From positions 1,426,001 through 1,490,000 of the forward strand of contig NZ_CP137734.1 in assembly GCF_033406955.1 (NCBI RefSeq): a DNA stretch of 64,000 bases. The letters are read 5' to 3'. The stretch's first letter is position 1, and every line of letters starts with the position of its first letter. The translations under genes and the position numbers were made by a program. This document shows, piece after piece, positions 46,991 through 54,400 of the stretch. The notes below the pieces were generated by a model. The model searched no databases, was not told where the DNA came from, and was given only the letters and a program-made list of their open reading frames with translations. This DNA comes from Streptomyces violaceoruber (lineage in GTDB: Bacteria; Actinomycetota; Actinomycetes; Streptomycetales; Streptomycetaceae).

Positions 46991-47695
46991 TTACATCTTC
47001 TCCTTCCAGCCGGTCCGCACCAGCCATGCGTTGACCGGCCAGGCGGTGAAGAAGCCGAGGACCATGGACACCTGCATCAGCATCCAGTAGGCGGCACTCG
47101 TCTTCGGCAGGCCGGGCGAGAAGATGACCTCCTGGTAGAGCCACATGCCGAGGAAGAGGCCGACCTGAAACGCGATGATGGACAAGGTGTCGGCCTTCAC
47201 GGCTGCCCAGACGCCCTTGAGCCGACCGATGTTGCGCATGGGGACGATGGTGAAGTACTGGAAGAGGATGCCCAGGATCCAGGCGAAGGCGAAGTCCAGG
47301 GCGAAGTCGGCGTAGAGGGCCTTGCCTGCGAGCGTGAGTGAGGCCGCGTAGACGAGCCACTCGGCACCGATGTCTCCCAGGGTGCACCCGGCCCCGCAGT
47401 GGCTGATGGCCTTCGACTGCACGTCCCACTGCGGTAGCTTGTCGGAGTCGGGCATGCCCTGCTCTTCGACCAGCGGCTTCGAGGTGCGCCGACCGCGCGT
47501 GAAGTAGAACCACAGGGCGACCGGCCCCCAGTACAGGGCGGTGACCGGATACACCACATTCATGATCCACATCTTCTGGCGGTGGCCGCCGAGAACGATG
47601 TCGGCCAGAATGACGAGGGCACTGGCGAAGGCCACGGCGAGACTGAACCAGCCCACGACCTCGATCCAGTCCGCCGGCTGCACGTGCCGCTCCAT
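46991..47695 (-). CDS. DUF4396 multi-pass membrane protein (234 aa)
   Basis: DUF4396 family. Features are VVGWFSLAVAFASALVILAD, VYPVTALYWGPVALWFYF, the signature around SKAISHCGAGCTLGDIGAEW, LDFAFAWILGILFQYFTIVP, and AWAAVKADTLSIIAFQVGLF-like helices up to VLGFFTAWPVNAWLV. Six or so membrane helices. The conserved HCGAGC suggests metal (copper?) handling, but this is unproven. The ATG at 47695 has GGAGG 7 nt upstream. Confidence 0.85.
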   Translation of the reverse strand: MERHVQPADWIEVVGWFSLAVAFASALVILADIVLGGHRQKMWIMNVVYPVTALYWGPVALWFYFTRGRRTSKPLVEEQGMPDSDKLPQWDVQSKAISHCGAGCTLGDIGAEWLVYAASLTLAGKALYADFALDFAFAWILGILFQYFTIVPMRNIGRLKGVWAAVKADTLSIIAFQVGLFLGMWLYQEVIFSPGLPKTSAAYWMLMQVSMVLGFFTAWPVNAWLVRTGWKEKM

Positions 47696-47800
47696 CCGTT
47701 CACCTCCGCTCGTCGAGGTCGTCCATGATCAGGTGGACAGGTACCCCATAGCGGGCCGGTCAGCACAGAAACGCTCGGCCAGTCGTGTAACCCGGACGCC

Positions 47801-48604
47801 TCATGTCCGAGCGGGTCCCTCAGAGCCGTCTCGACGAAGTTGCCGCCCGCCGCCGCCACTCGTTCCCGAACCTTGTGCACGAGTCGGACTCCGGCCACCA
47901 GGACGAGCGGAGCCGGAGGCGGCCGGGCGGTCGAGCAGGCGGAAGGACCGCACCACCGCGATGACGCAGGCTATGACCAGCCCAACAGCCCAGCCGACCA
48001 GACCCCTCAGCTCTTCCAGGATGCCCGTCGCGCCCTCGACCCCGCGCGGAGGCACCAGCCCTTTCGGGTCGTAGACGAGCGCCAGCGCGTCCCCCGGGCG
48101 GGTGGCCTGGGTGCACCCCCGCCAGATCCGAGCCGTGGAGGGCACACCGTCCCGACCTTCCACCGAGCAGAAATGTCGGCCCCGAGCCCCGGACGCCTTC
48201 TCACTCGCCTGGACGGATGTCACGACCACGGACCCTTCCCGCCCCCGGGCCGTGAGGACCACGCCGGCGGCGGTCTGAGGCGTGTGCAGTGCGAGCCCCA
48301 GGGCAAGGACGGCGACGATCCCCACCAGGGCCCGGCCGGCGCGGACCAGGAGCAGGTAGAGAACAAGGCCCAGCGCGCACACCAAGCCCACTTCGCCCGC
48401 GGCGAATGCGGACTCACCGGACCAGACGCCGAAGACCCCGGCGCCCACGATCAGCCCTGTTCCAAGGACTCCGGCGAAGAGACCCTCACCGATCAACCAC
48501 CGAGGCGGCAGGCCCGTGAAGTCCGCCGGCCCCCAGACCATGGCGCGCACATGAGCCGCCGCGTGAGAGCCGTGCGCGGACGGGCCCCGGCGCCGTCTGC
48601 TCAT
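47801..48604 (-). CDS. Unknown membrane protein with extracytoplasmic loop (267 aa)
   Basis: Not a family I recognise. Three N-terminal membrane helices (GLFAGVLGTGLIVGAGVFGV, GEVGLVCALGLVLYLLLV, ALVGIVAVLALGLAL) precede an outside domain with two Cys (GRHFCSVEGRDG, RIWRGCTQATRPGD). A C-terminal helix (LVGWAVGLVIACVIAVVRSF) and a polar tail follow. The ATG at 48604 has GGGAG 7 nt upstream. A palindrome at 48656-48668, 52 bp upstream, resembles a MarR operator, so the adjacent marR gene may regulate it. Confidence 0.75.
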   Translation of the reverse strand: MSRRRRGPSAHGSHAAAHVRAMVWGPADFTGLPPRWLIGEGLFAGVLGTGLIVGAGVFGVWSGESAFAAGEVGLVCALGLVLYLLLVRAGRALVGIVAVLALGLALHTPQTAAGVVLTARGREGSVVVTSVQASEKASGARGRHFCSVEGRDGVPSTARIWRGCTQATRPGDALALVYDPKGLVPPRGVEGATGILEELRGLVGWAVGLVIACVIAVVRSFRLLDRPAASGSARPGGRSPTRAQGSGTSGGGGRQLRRDGSEGPART

Positions 48605-48655
48605 ACGTAGGCTCCCTCGCACCCGCAGCGGGCACAGGCCCGTTCCGCCAATTCC

Positions 48656-48668
48656 TTGCATTGTGCAA
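48656..48668 (-). promoter_or_regulatory. Candidate MarR operator upstream of the membrane-protein gene
   Basis: TTGCA-TTG-TGCAA is a perfect palindrome of 5-bp arms with a 3-bp spacer in the promoter position of the 47801-48604 gene. Its half-site TGCAA recurs in the palindrome upstream of marR. Confidence 0.5.
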
Positions 48669-48685
48669 AACAGGGTACGGTGTCG

Positions 48686-49192
48686 TCATTCCCAGCCGAG
48701 AGGGGACGGCTCGGTGTCGGCAGCCGGGGCGGAGGGCTCCGCGCCCGCCTCGTTGAAGGCGGCCAGGGCGTCGATCAGCACCCGCCGCTTCTCTGGGCTC
48801 AGACGTTCGACGATGACGGCGATCTCCGTGCGCCGCCGGGCGGTGACCTCCTCGACCGTGCGGCGTCCCTCCGCCGTGAGCCGCAGCAGGGTCTCCCGCC
48901 GGTTGTCGGGATTGACCTGCCGGTCCGCCAGCCCGGCGGCGATGAGCCGGTCCACCATGCGCATGGCCGTCGAGGGGGCGACGTGGAGAAGGTCGGCGAG
49001 AGCGACGAGTTTGGTGGCGCCCCGGGCGGAGAGGACGACCAGCATTCGAAACTGCGGCAGCGTGACCCGCTCCTCGACGGCGGACAGGGACCTGGCGGAG
49101 ACCGCCACCAGCAGCCGGGACGCGGTCAGCACCTCCCGCGTGACGGCATCGACGTCCTCCATGGCCCCCTCGCGGGACTCGCGCTCAACCAT
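48686..49192 (-). CDS. MarR-family transcriptional regulator (168 aa)
   Basis: Winged-helix MarR dimer. The core is LPQFRMLVVLSARGATKLVA, the recognition region LADLLHVAPSTAMRMVDRLI and the wing AAGLADRQVNPDNRRETLLRL. Dimer helices lie at both ends. Starts are the ATG at 49192 (AGGGG in front) or the ATG at 49162; the first is used. It is divergent from the deazaflavin oxidoreductase gene, with a perfect palindrome between them, and upstream of a membrane-protein gene with a related site. The ligand is unknown, commonly a phenolic compound or drug. Confidence 0.9.
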   Translation of the reverse strand: MVERESREGAMEDVDAVTREVLTASRLLVAVSARSLSAVEERVTLPQFRMLVVLSARGATKLVALADLLHVAPSTAMRMVDRLIAAGLADRQVNPDNRRETLLRLTAEGRRTVEEVTARRRTEIAVIVERLSPEKRRVLIDALAAFNEAGAEPSAPAADTEPSPLGWE

Positions 49193-49229
49193 GGACCCCT
49201 TTCTACCCGGGATCCATCATTTAGACTGT

Positions 49230-49241
49230 GCAAAATTTTGC
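49230..49241. promoter_or_regulatory. Candidate MarR operator in the divergent promoter region
   Basis: GCAAAATTTTGC is a perfect 12-bp palindrome, strikingly AT-rich for this GC-rich DNA. It lies 38 bp upstream of the marR start and 75 bp upstream of the oxidoreductase start, so binding could control both. Confidence 0.6.
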
Positions 49242-49315
49242 CTGCCAAAGTGAAAATCCTCGGGTCTCCAGCCCCGTCGAGGCGAGGTTGGACACCCCAC
49301 CCTCTGGAGGCGAGC

Positions 49316-49861
49316 ATGACACCTGATGAAGCGGACCCCGCCAGACCGCGCGTTCCGACCGGCTGGCGCAGGCGGGCCGCTCGCGCGCCCATCTTCCTGT
49401 TCCGAGCCGGCCTGGGACCGCTGCTCGGCAGACGGGTGCTGCTGCTGCACCACGTGGGGCGGATCAGTGGACACGACCGCCGGGTGGTTCTCGAAGTCGT
49501 GGCCTACGAAGCGCCGTATCGCTCCTGGACGGTCGCCTCCGGCTTCGGTCCGCGCTCCGACTGGTACCGCAACCTACGTGCCCAGCCGAAGACGGTCGTG
49601 CAATTCGGCAACCGCCACCACGCCGTCACCGCCCACTTCCTCACTCCGGACGAAGGCGCCGACATCATGGCGCACTACGGCCGACGCCACCCCCGCACCG
49701 CCCGCCGCCTGTGCGCCTACCTGGGACTGCCGGCCGACGGCACCGAGTCGGCCCTGTGCGAGGCCGGGCGCACGATTTCCTTCGTCCGCCTCGAAACAGA
49801 CACCTGCCCACCGAACGCGCCGCGCCGCCCAGGTCAAGACGCACCGACAGCAACGAGATGA
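49316..49861 (+). CDS. Nitroreductase/deazaflavin (F420)-dependent oxidoreductase family protein (181 aa)
   Basis: Member of the DDN/FDOR-B-like split-barrel family, which uses coenzyme F420 for reductions of quinones or xenobiotics. Features are RVLLLHHVGRISGHDRRVVL (the T/S-x-GR-x-SG motif), VVAYEAPYRSWTVASGFGPR, SDWYRNLRAQPKTVVQFGNR and a C-terminal region with AHYGRRHPRTARRLCAYLGL. Length is normal. The ATG at 49316 has GGAGG 5 nt upstream; a longer in-frame reading crosses the marR gene and is not real. It is probably the MarR-regulated target. Confidence 0.88.
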   Translation: MTPDEADPARPRVPTGWRRRAARAPIFLFRAGLGPLLGRRVLLLHHVGRISGHDRRVVLEVVAYEAPYRSWTVASGFGPRSDWYRNLRAQPKTVVQFGNRHHAVTAHFLTPDEGADIMAHYGRRHPRTARRLCAYLGLPADGTESALCEAGRTISFVRLETDTCPPNAPRRPGQDAPTATR

Positions 49862-49867
49862 GCGACA

Positions 49868-50263
49868 GTGCCGAATCCCACCCCTGACTCGGTGTGGAGA
49901 CGATTCCTCACGGACAGCGAGGAAGCCATCGCCCGATCCGCACCGCGAGAGCCATCCGCCCGGGAACGGACAGGGCATCCGCAGAGGAACGTCCCTGTGG
50001 GCGACGCCTGGTACTGCGAAGACGCACCGGCCGAGCCCCCATGGCGCCACCTTGACACTCGCGGGCGAATACGCCGCCTCGGGCGCATCCTGGCAGGCGC
50101 GGCCGCGCTCGCCGTTCTGCTGGGACTCTTCTCCTGCCTTCCCGAGGAGCCACCGGGCTTGCCCGCAGGCCCCGAGAGCACCTCGCCGCCCCGGACGTCC
50201 AGTGCTGTTGTCGAGTCACCGAGCCCCGCTCCCCCGTCCTTGCCGTCGGCGGACGCGGCGTAG
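49868..50263 (+). CDS. Hypothetical single-pass membrane protein (131 aa)
   Basis: It starts with a GTG 6 bp after the oxidoreductase stop (PNPTPDSVWRRFLTDSEEAI) and has one membrane helix (ILAGAAALAVLLGLFSCL) and a Pro/Ser-rich outside tail. No family is recognised. Tight spacing suggests co-transcription with the oxidoreductase. Confidence 0.6.
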   Translation: MPNPTPDSVWRRFLTDSEEAIARSAPREPSARERTGHPQRNVPVGDAWYCEDAPAEPPWRHLDTRGRIRRLGRILAGAAALAVLLGLFSCLPEEPPGLPAGPESTSPPRTSSAVVESPSPAPPSLPSADAA

Positions 50264-50393
50264 AGCGGCCACAGGACTCGCACGCAGCGCCGGTTCGGCC
50301 CACCCTGTTCGCTAAGCTCCGGCGGGACACGGCGCGGACGGGAAGTACACCGCGAGCACCGACTGCCTCAGGGGCAGTGGGAGGGGCAGGGAG

Positions 50394-51071
50394 ATGACCG
50401 ACGAGTATCTGGTCGGCTACGAGCAGATCCTGACGGAGGCCGCCTCCACCGGGCGTCGGCCGACCCGGGACGAACTCAACTCCAGGCGCGCGCTCGGCGA
50501 ACGGGCAGCGGAGGCCGGGCACGGGCTGCGCCTCCTGGTCAGCGAGCACACCTGGTTCGAGGTTGAGGACCCGGAGGAGTACGACGAGGACCCCTGGGAC
50601 TTCGACGAGGCCGAACTCGCCTTCCTTGCAGCGCTGCGCACTCGGGCCGCCGCCTGGCGGGTGTCTTGGGCTTCCAACAACGTCTCACGGCCCGAGGACG
50701 ACTCGTCGCTCCTCGTCTGGGTCGCCCTCGTCGATGAGGAACACCCACTGATACTCGGCGAGTGGGCCGTGCACTTCTACGGCACTCACGTGCAGGCAGG
50801 GAAAGTCGCCGACCAGCTCTTCAACCTTCATCAGTCACACAAGCACGGCTTCTTCCGGGCCTCCGGCACGGCCGACGAACTCGCCCTACGGTGCGCCGAC
50901 TGGTTCGAGAGCCTGTTGAGCCGCCCTGTCGTTCGTGCCGAGTGGCCCGCCGCGGCCGGAGCAATTACAACCCGCTGGGAGTTCGCCGACACAGGAGAGG
51001 CCCTCCTCACCAGCCTTGACGTGCCCACCGACGACACGCCCCCGGCCCGCCGAGTCCCGGTCCGCCCCTGA
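50394..51071 (+). CDS. Unknown soluble protein (225 aa)
   Basis: The ATG at 50394 directly follows a GGCAGGGAG site. The protein is acidic with an Asp/Glu cluster (WFEVEDPEEYDEDPWDFDEA), then RAAAWRVSWASNNVSRPEDD and WVALVDEEHPLILGEWAVHF, and a C-terminal helical part (FFRASGTADELALRCADWFE). There is no signal peptide or membrane segment. I do not recognise the family. The position between a regulator cluster and RHS2 says little about its role. Confidence 0.65.
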   Translation: MTDEYLVGYEQILTEAASTGRRPTRDELNSRRALGERAAEAGHGLRLLVSEHTWFEVEDPEEYDEDPWDFDEAELAFLAALRTRAAAWRVSWASNNVSRPEDDSSLLVWVALVDEEHPLILGEWAVHFYGTHVQAGKVADQLFNLHQSHKHGFFRASGTADELALRCADWFESLLSRPVVRAEWPAAAGAITTRWEFADTGEALLTSLDVPTDDTPPARRVPVRP

Positions 51072-51490
51072 TCCGCCGGACACCCCCTAATTCCTCCGCA
51101 CCCCAGCGCCAGCGCTTCCGACGCCACGGACAGCCGACGCTGACGCGCGTTCAGGAGCGACAGCAGCGCCCGGAACTTCGCGGCCAAGACAGCCTCGGGT
51201 CCGGTCCGTTTTCCTCTCGGGCGATTGCGGCTGCCGTCGCGGCCGGACGCCTGTCTTAGACAGCGAATACCAGCCATGCGGTGTGGGCTACCTGCAGGCG
51301 TTTGGCGTGCGGTCGGTCCTGAACTGTGCCTGCCGATCACCGAGTTACGGACGGGGACGGTGGCGGGCGAGTGCATGACAATCAGCCAATCTATGGCACA
51401 CCCCTTGATCGCGGATCCGAGAATCCTCAGGATCTTGACCTTGTGCAAAGGTGCGTTGCCTTGTGTTCATGTAGTGAAAGGGGTGGGGGA
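51072..51490. other. RHS2 upstream region
   Basis: About 420 bp without a supported gene; the RHS2 promoter should be here. A small palindrome CTGTC-TTA-GACAG lies at 51251-51263, possibly an operator. Confidence 0.5.
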
Positions 51491-54400
51491 GTGCTGGCGT
51501 CTGTGTCGGGGCGGGTGCGGGCGTTGATCGTGCTGGTGGTGCTGTCCGTGGTTGCGGGCGGCGGCTGGCTGGTCAAGGTCTCGGGTAGTGACGCCGACGG
51601 GGTCGACGAGGCGTACACCTACCGGGGCCCGCAGCCGGCGGCTCATCAGGAGCCGGTGACGCCAGAGCAGCGGCGTGAGCAGACGCGAGGCATGGCGAAG
51701 CCGGTCAAGCCCCATGCGCTTCCCACGACGCAGAGCAAGCCGGTGACGGCGGCACAGATCAAGCTGCTGAAGGGAGATCAGAAGCAACTGCCCTCCCCCG
51801 GGCCGAAGTCGCCTGCTGTGCACGCTCCTTCCGGCTACCCCGTCAGCCGGGCATCTTTCACTACTCGTAGTGAGGCAGCGACGGCTGCGTCGTACTCCGC
51901 TGGTGCTCTGTACGTGGTGTCGCAAGACCCGTTCGGGAACACGGCCGCCCAGCAGGGCGGGTTCCTGATGACGCTGGGCAACCACATTGGTGCGGCAGTG
52001 CCGGGGGAGCCGCTGCAGGTGTCGGCGGCGATCTGGCAGACCGGGGGTGAAGACGACGAGGTACATCCCGTCAAGGTGACCTGGAAGGTCGACTACTACG
52101 GTTGCCGGCTAAGCCAAGAGGACAACGAGTCGTTCGACTTCGGTCAGACGGTGCAGGCGCCGACTCTCAACTCCGACCGGGTGTTCCCGGTGGTCAACGC
52201 GACGTTCACGGTGCCGACGACACAATGCAGGTACCCGGTCCCGGCCTACACCATCCACATCTGCACGCAGGTGGCGGACGACCCCACCGACACGGGGGGC
52301 TGCGGCGCGTACAACATGTTCTACATCGTTCCTTCTCTGCCGGACGGTGCTGCATGTGCTGCGGTGTGCGGGGACGCTAGCGGTGCGGCGGGCACGACGG
52401 TCATGCGCGCCGACCCGGTGAACACGGCAACGGGTGCCTTCACCGAAGCGTTCACTGACGCCCAGGTTCCCGCACCGGGGGTGCCACTGTCGGTGGGGCG
52501 GGTCTACTCGTCCGACAACACGCTCACGGGCGCCTTGGGCAAGGGTTGGAACCTCCCGTGGGAAACGCTGCTGCTACTCGAGGCCGACGGTGACGCGGTC
52601 CTGGTCGGCGAGGGCGGAACGCGGCACACCTATACCAAGGCGTCGGGCGGTAAGTTCGACACTCCTGCTCAGGCGCGTTCCACGCTGGCCGTTGACGGCA
52701 CCGGCTTCAAGTTGACCACCGCCGACCACGCGACCTACAGCTTCAACGGCTCCGGGCAGTTGACGGCGGTCAAGGACCGTACCGGCCGGGGCCTCACCTT
52801 GACGTACACCGGCGGCAAGCCGACGGCGATCACGGACGCGGTCGGCCGCAAGGCGGTCCTCGCCTACACGGGCGACCTGCTGGACAAGGTGACACTCGCG
52901 GATGGCCGTGCGGTCGACTACGGCTACACCGGTTCCCGCCTGACCAGCGTGACGGGGTTGGACGGCGAGGTGGAGTCCTACGGGTACGACACCGCGGGCC
53001 GATTGAACAGGGTCACCGACGCTCGCGACAAGCAGGTCACCTTCAATAGCTACGACACCCAGGGCCGAGTGACCAGCCAGACAGACGCCCTGGGACACGA
53101 GACGACGTTCTCCTACAGCGAGAACGGAGCCTTCGACCAGGTCGACGTCACCGCCCCGGACGGCGGGGTGTGGACGGACGTCTACTACCAGAACGTTCTG
53201 TTCACCCAGATCGACCCGCTGAACAACAAGAGCTACTACCGCTACGACGAGTTCTTCAACCGAACCAGCACCATTGACGCGGAAGTCCGCGAGACCGAGT
53301 ACGACTACGACACCTCCGGGCGCCTGAAGCGCCGGTCCAGCTCCGCGTCGGACGAGGAGTGGAGTTACGACGCCAACGGCAACGTGGAGACGTACGAGGA
53401 CGGCGAGTACAACGAGTACACGTTCGGGTACAACACTGCCAACCAGGTCGCCACGGTTGAGGACCCTCTGGGCAAGGTCACTGCATACGGCTACGACGAC
53501 GCCACCGGCCTGCTGAAGACCGTCACCACTCCCAGCGGCAAGACCACCTCCTACGGCTACGACACCGACGGCAACCTGACCTCGGTAACCACGCCGAAGG
53601 GCAACAGGACCACCTACACCTACTTTCCGTCCGGACAGGTGAAGACGGTCGTCGATCCGCGCGGCAACGTTGACGGTGCGGATCCGGCGAAGTACACGAC
53701 CGCCTACACCTACGACGCCGCCGACCGCGTCAAAACCGTCACCGACACCCTCGGCCACACCACCTCGTTCGCCTACGACGAGGTCGGCAATCTCCGCACG
53801 GTCACCGACGCGGCGAAGCGTACGACCGCATACGGCTACAACGACGCGGGCCGTCTGACCGGCGTGACCGACCCGGCGCAGAAGACGACCGTGCTCGGAT
53901 ACGATCCGGTCGGCCGCCTGGTCAAGGAGACCAACCGGCGCGGCGCGACAGTCACCTACGCGTACGACAAGGCCGGCAACCAGATCCAGGTGGTGACCGC
54001 CCGGGGCAACGCCGCCGGAGCGGATGCGAAGCAGTACACGTGGACGTTCGGCTACGACAAGGTCGGCAACCGCAAGACCGTCACCGACCCGCTGGGCAAG
54101 ACCACGGCCTTTACCTGGGACGCCGACAACCGCCCGCTGTCGGTCACCGATCCACTCAACCACACCCGTACCGTCACCTACGACGACAACGGCCACGTCG
54201 AGACCACCCGGGACAGCCTCGGCCACGGCATGACGCTGACCTACGACGACGCGGGACGCCTCGCCACCTCCAAGCCCTGGAGGGCAGACGCGACACGATA
54301 CGAGTACAACGACGACGGACAACTGTCCGCCGAAGTCACCCCAGAAGCCGAGCGCACCACCTACACGTACAACGACGACGGACAACTCGCCACGCTCGTC

